Shown in pieces: positions 44,030 through 53,399 of a DNA stretch of 64,000 nt; position 1 is the first letter of the stretch, and each line of letters starts with the position of its first letter. The DNA lies in contig NZ_JADFFK010000016.1 in the NCBI RefSeq assembly GCF_015223355.1, forward strand, positions 80,595-144,594, in the 5' to 3' direction. The notes under the pieces are model-generated. The model was not told the DNA's origin. It made no database searches and saw only the letters and a list, made by a program, of their open reading frames with translations. The stretch comes from Salipiger mangrovisoli (GTDB lineage Bacteria; Pseudomonadota; Alphaproteobacteria; Rhodobacterales; Rhodobacteraceae). A program made the translations under genes and the position numbers.

Positions 44030-44073
44030 CCGGGCGGCGCGCGCGGGGTGGGATACGCAGGTGCGCCGCCCGG
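44030..44073 (-). terminator. Hairpin downstream of the aldehyde dehydrogenase (proximal)
   Basis: Perfect 11-bp arms CCGGGCGGCGC (44030-44040) and GCGCCGCCCGG (44063-44073) around a 22-base loop, 27 bases after the stop codon. No T-tract; may act as an RNA-stabilising stem rather than an intrinsic terminator. Confidence 0.5.
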
Positions 44074-44099
44074 AAAGCCGGGAGATCAGAGAGGGCTGA

Positions 44100-45617
<1,518 letters not shown>

Positions 45618-45662
45618 GTCTGTCCTCCTCTGGTCCCGGTCCTCCACCGGGGGATGCGAGGA

Positions 45663-45676
45663 GTGTGGCGCCACAC
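45663..45676. promoter_or_regulatory. Palindrome GTGTGGCGCCACAC upstream of the aldehyde dehydrogenase
   Basis: Perfect 14-base palindrome, about 46 bases before the ATG. In the transcript it can fold into a short stem in the 5' leader, so it may act as either operator or leader hairpin. Confidence 0.4.
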
Positions 45677-45718
45677 CGGGACGCCGTCAGCCGGGGGAAG
45701 GGGAAGGCACAGAGGGAT

Positions 45719-45738
45719 CTGTCTCAGAGGTGAGACAG
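45719..45738. promoter_or_regulatory. Inverted repeat CTGTCTCA-GAGG-TGAGACAG (putative operator of the GAF-Fis regulator)
   Basis: Perfect 8-bp arms with a four-base spacer, about 102 bases upstream of the aldehyde dehydrogenase ATG and 68 bases downstream of the regulator stop. TGTC...GACA dyads are typical upstream activator sequences of AcoR/NtrC-type Fis regulators. No convincing sigma-54 GG-N10-GC pair was found between it and the gene. Confidence 0.5.
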
Positions 45739-45805
45739 GTGCGGGCAGGGAGAACGGGAGCGGCGGCGCGCGCCACCTTGTTGCGGCTTCGGGTGGGTGC
45801 GTGCC

Positions 45806-46771
45806 CTACGACAGGCCGAGTTTTTTCATCCTGCGGTAGAAGGTGGCGCGGCCGACGCCGAGCGTGCGCGCCGCTTCCGAGACATTGCCCTTGGCGCGCG
45901 CCAGCGCTCGCACCATGGCGGCGCGCTCGGCGCGCTCGAACCCCGTCGGCCCGTCGTCGCGGCCAAAGAGGTCGCTGGCGGGGCGCGCCACCAGGGGCCC
46001 GCTGCTCTCCAACCCGAACGAGCGCCGCGCCGCCCGGGTCGCGCCCTGCACCAGGTCGTCGCCATCCACCGCAAGGAGCACCGAGGCCTCGCTGTCCTCT
46101 GCGTCGGCGGTGACGATCCGCGCCTCGGGGAAGGCGGCGCGGAAGCTGTCGGCCTCGATCTGCCGGGCGGTCTGGGCGACCATGGCGGCGATCAGCCGGT
46201 TGAAGGCTTCGGTCTGGTCGGCACGCGCCGAGGAGACGTCGAGCGCGCCGATGAGCTCGCCCTCGGGGCCGAAGATCGGCGCGTCCATGCAGCTCATGGC
46301 GATATTGCGGGCGTGGAAATGCTCGTCGCGGTGGATCACCACGCGGCGCGCCTCGGCGATGCAGGTGCCGATGCCGTTGGTGCCCTCCGAGGCCTCTGAC
46401 CAGTCCGAGCCCGGGCAGAGCCCCCAGGCGCGGAACACGCCGAGATCGCCGGCACCGGCGCGCAGGTCGAGCACCACGCCCTCGGCATCGGTGAGCAGCA
46501 CGCCGCAGCCCGAGCTGCCGACCATCTGGTAGAGCGCGTCGAGCTTCGGCGCGGCGATCTTCAGCAGCTGCGCCGCGCCCTCGCGGCGCTGGGCGAGATC
46601 GGCGTCGCTGATCCGCAGCACCCCGTCCTGCCGCGCCGGATCGAGGCCATGGTGGGCCAGCGAGCGGCGCCAGGAGGCGGCGAGCCGCGAGCGCGCCGCG
46701 GCGGCGGGATCATTCGCCGTCTCGACGACGCGGGCGGCATGGCGCTGGGCCGGAACGCGGGACTGGGTCAT
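45806..46771 (-). CDS. AcoR-type transcriptional regulator lacking the AAA+ domain (GAF-Fis)
   Basis: A 321 aa regulator. Residues about 15-210 are the AcoR-type sensory part with a GAF domain (LYQMVGSSGCGVLLTDAEG, EASEGTNGIGTCIAE, APIFGPEGELIGALDVSS). The C-terminal 35 residues are a Fis-type HTH (MVRALARAKGNVSEAARTLG then RATFYRRMKKLGLS). The sigma-54-interacting AAA+ domain that normally links them (GAFTGA loop, Walker motifs) is absent, so it cannot activate sigma-54 polymerase in the usual way. The linker is only about 70 residues. Encoded upstream of and in the same direction as the aldehyde dehydrogenase. GGAGGAG precedes the ATG at 46771. Confidence 0.85.
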   Translation of the reverse strand: MTQSRVPAQRHAARVVETANDPAAAARSRLAASWRRSLAHHGLDPARQDGVLRISDADLAQRREGAAQLLKIAAPKLDALYQMVGSSGCGVLLTDAEGVVLDLRAGAGDLGVFRAWGLCPGSDWSEASEGTNGIGTCIAEARRVVIHRDEHFHARNIAMSCMDAPIFGPEGELIGALDVSSARADQTEAFNRLIAAMVAQTARQIEADSFRAAFPEARIVTADAEDSEASVLLAVDGDDLVQGATRAARRSFGLESSGPLVARPASDLFGRDDGPTGFERAERAAMVRALARAKGNVSEAARTLGVGRATFYRRMKKLGLS

Positions 46772-47254
46772 GCGGGTCTCCTCCGGCGGGAGACGATACA
46801 GCAAACGCCTCCTGCGCCAAGTCTCAGCTTCGTGACAACGCTGCGTGACCAGGCGGGTCGCGCGTCCCGGAACGGCGTGGCGGTTCGGGAAAAGGGGGCT
46901 CCGCCCCCGCCGCTGCGCGGCTCCCCCGGGATATTTGGACCTAGAAGAAAGCGCGGGCGGACCGCAGCGGTCCCCGCGGCGTCTTCTCTTTGCAAATACG
47001 CGCGGCCCGGCACCGGCCAGGGTGCGCCGGGCGGAGGGGGCGGGGCGCGGCCGGGTCTTCGGCCTTGATCTGCGGGGCAGACGGGTCTATATCGCGCGCG
47101 TCAAGCAAGGCAATCAACGCCGCGGACATAGAGACGGGCAGGGTCGGACAACCGGCCCTCTTTGTCATATGCGGAGCGCCCGAAAGACCAATCCGAAGAC
47201 CGGTGGAGACAACCACCCGGCCAGAAAAATCGATGTAAAGGACATATACGCCAC
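46772..47254. other. Divergent gap between the GAF-Fis regulator and rpsA
   Basis: 483 bases. Holds a facing pair of hairpin elements (46892-47003) and, further right, the presumed rpsA promoter and leader. The cytidylate kinase gene often found upstream of rpsA is not here. No credible small gene. Confidence 0.55.
46892..47003. repeat. Facing pair of dispersed hairpin elements (A-type forward, B-type reverse)
   Basis: Forward: GGGGGCTCCGCCCCC hairpin, GCCGCTGCGCGGC hairpin, then CCCCCGGGATATTTGGAC and CTAGAAGAA. Reverse at 46981-47000: GTCTTCTCTTTGCAAATACG, complement of a B-type tail with one substitution (GCAAA for GGAAA). The same A-then-reversed-B arrangement as at 16.4 kb. Confidence 0.75.
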
Positions 47255-48931
47255 ATGGCAAACGCAACCATGGAGGAGTTCGAAGCCCTCCTTTCCGAAA
47301 GCTTCGAAATGGACACCCCCGAAGAGGGGTCCGTTGTTAAAGGCAAGGTCATCGCGATCGAAGCGGGCCAGGCCATCATCGACGTCGGCTACAAGATGGA
47401 AGGCCGCGTCGAGCTGAAAGAATTCGCAAACCCCGGCGAAGCCCCCGAGATCTCGGTTGGCGACGAAGTCGAGGTTTACCTGCGCGCAGCAGAAAACGCC
47501 CGCGGCGAAGCCGTGATCAGCCGCGAGATGGCCCGCCGCGAAGAGGCATGGGACCGTCTCGAGAAGGCCTACGCCGACGACGCCCGCGTCGAAGGTGCGA
47601 TCTTCGGCCGCGTCAAGGGTGGCTTCACCGTCGACCTCGGCGGCGCCGTTGCCTTCCTGCCCGGTTCGCAAGTTGACGTCCGCCCCGTGCGCGACGCCGG
47701 CCCGCTCATGGGTCTCAAGCAGCCGTTCCAGATCCTCAAGATGGACCGTCGCCGTGGCAACATCGTTGTCTCGCGTCGCGCAATCCTCGAGGAATCGCGC
47801 GCCGAGCAGCGTGCGGAAGTCATCGCCAACCTCACCGAAGGCCAGACGGTCGACGGCGTGGTCAAGAACATCACCGAATACGGTGCGTTCGTTGACCTGG
47901 GCGGCGTCGACGGCCTGCTGCACGTCACCGACATGGCATGGCGCCGTGTGAACCACCCGTCCGAGATCCTGTCGATCGGCGAGACCGTCAAGGTCCAGGT
48001 CATCAAGATCAACAAGGACACCCACCGTATCAGCCTCGGCATGAAGCAGCTGCAGGAAGATCCGTGGGATCTGGTGGCCGTGAAGTACCCGCTGAGCTCG
48101 GTGCACTCGGGCCGCGTGACCAACATCACCGATTACGGCGCCTTCGTGGAGCTGGAGCCGGGCGTCGAAGGTCTGGTTCACGTGTCGGAAATGTCCTGGA
48201 CCAAGAAGAACGTCCACCCGGGCAAGATCGTGTCGACCTCGCAGGAAGTCGACGTCATGGTTCTCGAGATCGATCCCGCGAAGCGTCGCGTTTCGCTCGG
48301 CCTCAAGCAGACCATGCGCAACCCGTGGGAAGTCTTCTCCGAGACCCACCCGGAAGGCACCGAGGTCGAGGGCGAGGTCAAGAACATCACCGAATTCGGT
48401 CTGTTCATCGGCCTGCCCGGCGAGATCGACGGCATGGTTCACCTTTCGGACCTGTCGTGGGATCAGCGCGGCGAGGAAGCCATCCAGGAGTACCGCAAGG
48501 GCGACGTGGTCAAGGCCGTTGTCACCGAAGTGGACACCGACAAGGAGCGCATCTCGCTCTCGATCAAGGCACTCGGCGGCGACAAGTTCGCTGACGCGGT
48601 CGGCGGCGTGAAGCGCGGCTCGATCGTGACCGTCGAAGTGACCGCGATCGAAGATGGCGGCATCGAGGTGGAATACGAAGGCATGAAGTCCTTCATCCGC
48701 CGTTCCGACCTGTCGCGTGACCGTGCAGACCAGCGCCCCGAGCGCTTCTCGGTCGGCGACAAGCTCGACGTCCGCGTCACCAACATCGACAGCAAGACCC
48801 GTCGTCTGGGCCTGTCGATCAAGGCACGCGAGATCGCAGAAGAGAAAGAGGCCGTGGAACAGTACGGTTCCTCCGACTCCGGCGCATCGCTGGGCGACAT
48901 CCTCGGCGCGGCTCTGAACCGCGGCGAGTAA
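47255..48931 (+). CDS. rpsA: 30S ribosomal protein S1
   Basis: RNA-binding protein (558 aa) that brings mRNA to the 30S subunit. Six S1 OB-fold repeats are visible; repeated phrases are VDGVVKNITEYGAFVDLGG, VHSGRVTNITDYGAFVELEPG and VEGEVKNITEFGLFIGLPG, and the N-terminal MEEFEALLSESF is conserved in alphaproteobacteria. The acidic end EQYGSSDSGASLGDIL is typical. AAGGA lies 12 bases before the ATG, rather far, which fits a gene often under autogenous translational control. A strong terminator follows, so rpsA is its own unit here. Confidence 0.96.
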   Translation: MANATMEEFEALLSESFEMDTPEEGSVVKGKVIAIEAGQAIIDVGYKMEGRVELKEFANPGEAPEISVGDEVEVYLRAAENARGEAVISREMARREEAWDRLEKAYADDARVEGAIFGRVKGGFTVDLGGAVAFLPGSQVDVRPVRDAGPLMGLKQPFQILKMDRRRGNIVVSRRAILEESRAEQRAEVIANLTEGQTVDGVVKNITEYGAFVDLGGVDGLLHVTDMAWRRVNHPSEILSIGETVKVQVIKINKDTHRISLGMKQLQEDPWDLVAVKYPLSSVHSGRVTNITDYGAFVELEPGVEGLVHVSEMSWTKKNVHPGKIVSTSQEVDVMVLEIDPAKRRVSLGLKQTMRNPWEVFSETHPEGTEVEGEVKNITEFGLFIGLPGEIDGMVHLSDLSWDQRGEEAIQEYRKGDVVKAVVTEVDTDKERISLSIKALGGDKFADAVGGVKRGSIVTVEVTAIEDGGIEVEYEGMKSFIRRSDLSRDRADQRPERFSVGDKLDVRVTNIDSKTRRLGLSIKAREIAEEKEAVEQYGSSDSGASLGDILGAALNRGE

Positions 48932-49436
48932 GCTCTGAGCTTGCGAAATTGAGGAAGGCCTCGGGAAACCGGGGCCTTTTTCTTTTGCGGAACGTCGGCG
49001 CGCTCTCGGCCGGCTTCCCGATGGGATGAACCGGCGCAAGCACTGCTTCGCGCGGGCAAAAGGACCTTTCCCGTGCCACGTCTCGGGAGCGGGGCGACGT
49101 TCCCGGGGGCGGGCGTTGCCTCGGGCCAGCGGGGCATTGACCGCGATGCGTGATCCGCGCCTTCGGAGTCCAGGTCCGCCGCGCGGTCCGCAGGGGGGGG
49201 GCTGCTTGGGAGCATGCGCAACTGTGATGCCGTCTGCGCGATGGGCGGAGATGGCCGCGATGCGCAGCGCAGGCGGCCGCTCGTTGCGCGCACACCTCAT
49301 CGCCTGCCGTTTTCGGTTCCAATGCATGCGCTGATGCCTGTTGCAGCGGCATTCTTCGATGCGTCAGTGCACAGGGGGCTGTGCGGGGTGGGTCGGGCCC
49401 TTGCGCGCAGCGGCCGCAGGCGACGATATACCGCGC
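48932..49436. other. Gap between rpsA and the chaC-like gene
   Basis: 505 bases. Apart from the rpsA terminator at its left end I see no supported gene, repeat or RNA. A run of nine G at about 49191-49199 is the only low-complexity feature. Confidence 0.5.
48957..48986 (+). terminator. rpsA intrinsic terminator
   Basis: Stem GGCCTCGG / CCGGGGCC around a GAAA tetraloop with one G-U pair, followed by TTTTTCTTTT. Textbook intrinsic terminator 25 bases after the stop. Confidence 0.9.
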
Positions 49437-50126
49437 ATGGATACAGAGCTTCATCTTACCGAAGATCACGTGAACCAGGTGTTCCGGGATGTCGCCGAGG
49501 GCGACGATGCAGAGCATTGGGGATGGAAACGTCTGGACGATGCCGCCGTTGCCGACAAGGCACGGGAGATTCTCGCGCAGCGTCCCGAGGGGCCGCTCCA
49601 GGTCTTTTCCTATGGCTCTCTTCTGTGGAAGCCGGAGTTCCGCCCCGCCGCGTCGAGGCCGGGCCGGGCGCAGGGCTGGCACCGATCGTTCTGCATCGAA
49701 CTGACCTCCTGGCGCGGCACGCCGGAAGCGCCGGGGTTGATGATGGCGCTGCTGCCCGGCGGCGAATGCACCGCACTGGTGCAGGAGATCGACGAGGACG
49801 AGGTTCTGCCCGTGCTCGAAGCGCTGGTTCGGCGCGAGATGCCCTACGCGGAGCTTGCGGGCTCCTATGCCTGGATCGGCGTCGAGACGGCTCTGGGACC
49901 GCTGCGCGCGCTGACCTTCTACGCACCTCCGTCGGGCCAGGAGCTTCGCGTCGACCTGTCCCTGGCAGAGACCGCGGCGCTCATCGCGCGGGCCTGCGGC
50001 CATGCCGGGTCGAACACCGAATACCTGCATCGGACCGTGACGGCGCTGGCGGCGCAGGGCATCCACGACGGCAATCTGTGGCAGTTGCAGCGGCTGGTGG
50101 CGGCGGAGATCGACGGCCTCGGCTGA
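49437..50126 (+). CDS. Gamma-glutamylcyclotransferase, ChaC family
   Basis: Degrades glutathione to 5-oxoproline and Cys-Gly in the cytosol. The 229 aa protein has the ChaC signature QVFSYGSLLWKPEF near residue 56, RAQGWHRSFCIELTSWRGTP, LEALVRREMPYAE (with the catalytic glutamate in the RREM region) and GSNTEYLHRTV. The N-terminal 50 residues are an extension longer than usual. gshA for glutathione synthesis and a GST are elsewhere in the window, but no operon link. Sits between rpsA and ihfB, which are adjacent in many relatives. Confidence 0.92.
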   Translation: MDTELHLTEDHVNQVFRDVAEGDDAEHWGWKRLDDAAVADKAREILAQRPEGPLQVFSYGSLLWKPEFRPAASRPGRAQGWHRSFCIELTSWRGTPEAPGLMMALLPGGECTALVQEIDEDEVLPVLEALVRREMPYAELAGSYAWIGVETALGPLRALTFYAPPSGQELRVDLSLAETAALIARACGHAGSNTEYLHRTVTALAAQGIHDGNLWQLQRLVAAEIDGLG

Positions 50127-50379
50127 CGCCCGTGCCGGCGGGGCAGTTCCGCCGCTCTGGCTATTTACGTGGGCGAATCGCAGCCTATCCTTTTGCATAG
50201 CCGCGCCGCAGCAATGACGTCTGGGGCGGGCTCGGAGTGCTCGAGAACGGCGTGAAGCCGCGCAATATGCTGCTTTTGATGGGTTTTTCTCTGATTCTTG
50301 CGCTTTCCGTTTGGCGTCGAGCCGGCAAAGGTCGTACAACGGTGGGACCGCTGAAAATGCGAAATAGGGATGGGCGAGG

Positions 50380-50661
50380 ATGATCAGATCGGAATTGATC
50401 CAGAAGATCGCGGAGGAGAACCCGCATCTCTACCAACGAGACGTCGAGAGGATCGTGAACACGATCTTCGAGGAGATCACGGCCGCGATGGCCCATGGCA
50501 ACCGCGTCGAGCTGCGCGGTTTCGGAGCTTTTTCGGTGAAGCAGCGCGACGCCCGGCAGGGGCGGAACCCGCGCACCGGCGAGGCTGTTGACGTCGAGGA
50601 GAAGTGCGTGCCGTTCTTCAAGACGGGCAAGCTTCTGCGGGATCGACTGAACGGGAAGTAA
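50380..50661 (+). CDS. ihfB: Integration host factor subunit beta
   Basis: DNA-bending architectural protein (93 aa), active with Ihf[24 protein letters not shown] opens the HU/IHF fold; [20 protein letters not shown] is the core and [15 protein letters not shown] the DNA-binding arm with its intercalating proline. Followed by lapA after 5 bases. Confidence 0.97.
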   Translation: MIRSELIQKIAEENPHLYQRDVERIVNTIFEEITAAMAHGNRVELRGFGAFSVKQRDARQGRNPRTGEAVDVEEKCVPFFKTGKLLRDRLNGK

Positions 50662-50666
50662 CCTCG

Positions 50667-51017
50667 ATGAAATACATTCGCTACGCCTTCTGGGCCGCAC
50701 TGGCCGTCGTGCTGATCTGCGTGTCCCTGGCCAACCGTGGTCCGGTGACGCTGAACCTGCTGCCCGCGGACCTCGCCGAATTGCTGAACTTTCAGTACTC
50801 GGCGACGGTTCCGGTGTTCATCGTCATCCTTGGCGGCATCATTGCCGGGCTGCTGATCGGTTTCGTCTGGGAGTGGCTGCGCGAGCACAAGCACCGCGCC
50901 GTTGCCGCGCAGCGCAAGACCGAGGTGCGGCGGCTGGAGCGCCAGCTGAAGAAGACCCAGGACGAGCGCGACAAGGACAAGGATGAGGTCCTGGCGATTC
51001 TCGACCAGAGCGCCTGA
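50667..51017 (+). CDS. LapA family membrane protein
   Basis: A 116 aa inner-membrane protein with two helices (AFWAALAVVLICVSLAN and VFIVILGGIIAGLLIGFVWEW) and a cytoplasmic coiled coil (RRLERQLKKTQDERDKDKDE). LapA (DUF1049) assists lipopolysaccharide assembly/regulation with LapB in enterics. It directly follows ihfB, a common pairing. The stop codon lies inside the first unit of a 13-bp tandem repeat. Confidence 0.9.
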   Translation: MKYIRYAFWAALAVVLICVSLANRGPVTLNLLPADLAELLNFQYSATVPVFIVILGGIIAGLLIGFVWEWLREHKHRAVAAQRKTEVRRLERQLKKTQDERDKDKDEVLAILDQSA

Positions 51018-51077
51018 GTCGCTGGCCTGAGCCGCTGGCCTGAGCCGCTGGCCTGAGCCGCTGGCCTGAGCCGCTGG
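51013..51077 (+). repeat. 13-bp tandem repeat, five copies, overlapping the lapA stop
   Basis: Unit CCTGAGCCGCTGG repeated five times end to end (first copy has T for C at position 7). The lapA TGA is inside copy one. The period is not a multiple of three, so any extension of lapA through it would be frameshifted in each unit. Confidence 0.85.
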
Positions 51078-51129
51078 TCTGGGGCCCTGGTCGAGGGGCC
51101 GGACCCGCCGCATCGCTGAGTGAAACGAG

Positions 51130-51194
51130 AGGGGGGCGCTGCCCCCCTCGTCGCTTGCGCTCCTCTCCCCCCGGGATATTTAGGCCTAGAAGAA
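51130..51194 (+). repeat. Dispersed hairpin element, A-type tail
   Basis: AGGGGGGC/GCCCCCCT hairpin, a small hairpin around GTCGCTTGCGC, then CCCCCGGGATATTTAGGCC and TAGAAGAA. Ends 22 bases before the trpF start, so it lies in the trpF leader or just upstream of its promoter. Confidence 0.75.
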
Positions 51195-51216
51195 CTGGCA
51201 GGCGTCGGAGAGACGG

Positions 51217-51885
51217 ATGGAAATTCACGTAAAGATTTGCGGGCTGCGCACGCCCGAGGACGTGGCAGTCGTCGCCGAGGCCGGTGCGCGCTATGCGGGC
51301 TTCGTGTTCTTTCCCAAGAGCCCGCGCGCGGTGACCGTGGCGCAGGCGCGGAGCCTGGCGCTCGCGGCGCCGGTCGGGCTCGCCAAGGTGGCGCTGGTGG
51401 TCGATGCCGAGGAGGCGCTGCTCGACGAGATCTGTGCGACCGTGCCGCTCGACATGCTGCAACTCCACGGCCGGGAGACGCCTGCGCGTGTGGCGCAGAT
51501 TCGTGCCCGCTACGGGCTGCCGGTGATGAAGGCGGTAGGGGTGGCCTCGGCGGCCGACTTGCCCGCCCTGGAGGCCTATGGCGCGGTCTGTGACCAGCTT
51601 CTGGTGGATGCCAAGGCGCCGAAGGACTCGGTGCTGCCGGGGGGCAACGGGCTGGCTTTCGACTGGCGACTTGTTGCCGGTCGTCGCTGGCCGGTGCCCT
51701 GGATGTTGGCAGGTGGGCTGACTCCGCAGAACGTGGCGGAGGCGGTGCGGCTGACCGGCGCGCGGCAGGTCGATGTCTCCTCGGGCGTCGAGAGCGCGCC
51801 CGGCGAGAAATCGCCGGAGTTGATTCGCGCCTTCCTGCGCGCGGCGCAGGCAGCCGGGAAGGCGTCGGAGGTGCCGCGGTTCTGA
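51217..51885 (+). CDS. trpF: Phosphoribosylanthranilate isomerase
   Basis: Tryptophan synthesis: Amadori rearrangement of N-(5-phosphoribosyl)anthranilate. A 222 aa TIM barrel; [27 protein letters not shown] carries the catalytic cysteine, SPRAVT the following helix, LQLHGRETP and [14 protein letters not shown] the phosphate-binding end. Usually followed by trpB in Rhodobacteraceae; here a terminator and rpmJ follow instead. Confidence 0.96.
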   Translation: MEIHVKICGLRTPEDVAVVAEAGARYAGFVFFPKSPRAVTVAQARSLALAAPVGLAKVALVVDAEEALLDEICATVPLDMLQLHGRETPARVAQIRARYGLPVMKAVGVASAADLPALEAYGAVCDQLLVDAKAPKDSVLPGGNGLAFDWRLVAGRRWPVPWMLAGGLTPQNVAEAVRLTGARQVDVSSGVESAPGEKSPELIRAFLRAAQAAGKASEVPRF

Positions 51886-51908
51886 GCCCGCAGAATTGCA
51901 GGGGCAAA

Positions 51909-51944
51909 AGAAAGGCCCCGCGCTTGGCGCGGGGCCTTTCTTCA
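51909..51944 (+). terminator. trpF intrinsic terminator
   Basis: Perfect 15-bp stem AGAAAGGCCCCGCGC / GCGCGGGGCCTTTCT with a TTG loop, then T-rich sequence. 23 bases after the stop. Very strong. Confidence 0.88.
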
Positions 51945-51994
51945 TGGGATTGATCGCCATGCGGGCAGGGCTGGATCGGCTGCAGCCGAAAAGC

Positions 51995-52019
51995 AAAAAG
52001 GCCACCCTGGCGGGCGGCC
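51995..52019 (-). terminator. rpmJ intrinsic terminator
   Basis: On the minus strand GGCCGCCC / GGGTGGCC with a GCCA loop, followed by TTTTT. Situated 30 bases past the rpmJ stop. Confidence 0.75.
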
Positions 52020-52048
52020 CTCAGCCGGATCAAGATCCTGCGCTTCGT

Positions 52049-52174
52049 TCAGCCCTGACGGGCTTTGAAACGGCGCTGGGTCTTGTTGATCACGTAGACG
52101 CGGCCCTTACGACGCACGACGCGGCAGTCGCGATGGCGCTGTTTGAGCGAGCGGAGCGAGTTTGCGACTTTCAT
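52049..52174 (-). CDS. rpmJ: 50S ribosomal protein L36 (zinc-free, C-minus type)
   Basis: A 41 aa basic protein, [20 protein letters not shown] at the N-terminus and [16 protein letters not shown] at the end. It has a single cysteine, so the four-ligand zinc ribbon of canonical L36 (C-x2-C...C-x4-H) is missing; this is the C-minus form that alphaproteobacteria use as their main L36. A single-gene unit with its own terminator, next to tRNA-Val. Confidence 0.93.
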   Translation of the reverse strand: MKVANSLRSLKQRHRDCRVVRRKGRVYVINKTQRRFKARQG

Positions 52175-52254
52175 ATCAAGTCTCTCCTCTTTCGCGGCGC
52201 GCGAGCGCCTGGCGTTGCGTTGTGCTCCGGGAGGTATCCCGAAGCGGTGAATAA

Positions 52255-52329
52255 TGGTGGGCGGTACTGGGATCGAACCAGTGGCCACTACGATGTCAAC
52301 GTAGTGCTCTACCGCTGAGCTAACCGCCC
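52255..52329 (-). tRNA. tRNA-Val (anticodon GAC)
   Basis: A 75-base cloverleaf with 7-bp acceptor stem GGGCGGT/ACCGCCC, D-arm GCTCAGCGGTAGAGC, anticodon stem CTACG/CGTAG with loop TTGACAT (anticodon GAC), T-arm CTGGTTCGATCCCAG, and an encoded CCA end. Reads GTC/GTT valine codons. Confidence 0.96.
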
Positions 52330-52488
52330 GTATGGCCTGCGCTTTTCTTTGCTTTCGCCCCGCTTCCCTCTGTGGAAGTCCGCGGTGAACTGCGCCGGTG
52401 GAGGGCTCTATAAAAGGAGTCGGAGGGGGGATCAAGGGCTTTTGGCAGAAATAGGTTTCAGGCTATCTTGTTTTCGCAAGGAGCCCTT

Positions 52489-53349
52489 ATGCCCAAAGTC
52501 GCATATCACCTCGATCTGCCCGAAACGCCGAGCTCGGCGGTGGTTTTCGCCTCTCCGCATTCGGGGCGTGACTATCCTTGGAGCTTCCTGCGCGGAACGA
52601 TTCTCGACGAGACCTTGATTCGATCCTCTGAGGATGCCTTCGTCGACCGGCTGTTCGACTGCGCCCCGCAGTTCGGTGCGCCGCTGCTGCGGGCCGGGGC
52701 GCCACGTGCCTTTATCGATCTCAACCGTGCTTCGGACGAGCTTGATCCCGCGCTAATCGATGGGGTGCGCCGCACCGGCCACAACCCGCGCGTGGCGAGC
52801 GGGCTGGGGGTGGTGCCGCGGGTGGTGGCCAATGGTCGCGCAATCTATTGCGGCAAGCTGCCGCTGGCCGAGGCAGAGCGCCGGATCGGGCTTTACTGGA
52901 AGCCCTATCACGCGCGCCTGCAGGCGCTGCTCGACAGCGCCAAGGCGCAGGCCGGGGAATCGATCCTCATCGATTGCCATTCGATGCCGCATGAAGCGGT
53001 GGACAGCGTGCTGCGCAAGAACGGCGCGCGGCCGGAGATCGTGCTGGGGGATCGATTCGGGGCCTCTGCGGCGCCGGAGATCGTCGAGCTGGTCGAGCAG
53101 GCCTTTGTCAGGGCAGGGCTCGTGGTCGCACGCAATGCGCCCTTTGCCGGGGCCTTCACCACCATGCACTACGGCCGCCCGTCACGGCGCCAGCACGCCG
53201 TCCAGATCGAGATCGATCGCGGGCTGTACATGGACGAGGCGACGATCAAGCCGAGCGGGGATTTCCATGCCTTCCGACGCCTGTTGCGCGGGGTGATCGC
53301 CGAGATCGCCGCGATTGGCCACCGCGAGCAGCGTCTGGCCGCCGAGTGA
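52489..53349 (+). CDS. N-formylglutamate amidohydrolase family protein
   Basis: Cleaves N-formylglutamate (histidine degradation) or a related amide. The 286 aa product has FASPHSGRDYPWSF, APRAFIDLNR, ILIDCHSMPHEAV and AFTTMHYGRP, the zinc-site and substrate motifs of the family. HutG proper usually sits in a hut cluster; none is present here, so this may be the orphan Rhodobacteraceae branch. AAGGA precedes the ATG by 6 bases. Confidence 0.9.
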   Translation: MPKVAYHLDLPETPSSAVVFASPHSGRDYPWSFLRGTILDETLIRSSEDAFVDRLFDCAPQFGAPLLRAGAPRAFIDLNRASDELDPALIDGVRRTGHNPRVASGLGVVPRVVANGRAIYCGKLPLAEAERRIGLYWKPYHARLQALLDSAKAQAGESILIDCHSMPHEAVDSVLRKNGARPEIVLGDRFGASAAPEIVELVEQAFVRAGLVVARNAPFAGAFTTMHYGRPSRRQHAVQIEIDRGLYMDEATIKPSGDFHAFRRLLRGVIAEIAAIGHREQRLAAE

Positions 53350-53399
53350 GCTGGACGCGCGGCGGGCGCGTCAGGGCCTGGCTGCAGGGTGCTTGCGGG

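Noticed and set aside
45618..45718. Sigma-54 promoter before the aldehyde dehydrogenase
   Set aside because: No GG and GC dinucleotides at the required 10-base spacing in a TGGCA-like context.
47165..49327. A 720-codon minus-strand frame over rpsA
   Set aside because: Shadow of rpsA repeats; repetitive His/Asp-rich text is the antisense of S1 repeats.
48990..49436. A possible small gene between rpsA and the chaC-like gene
   Set aside because: Open frames exist on both strands but none has a start signal or protein-like sequence.
51013..51077. CRISPR-like array
   Set aside because: The 13-bp units are contiguous with no spacers; this is a simple tandem repeat.
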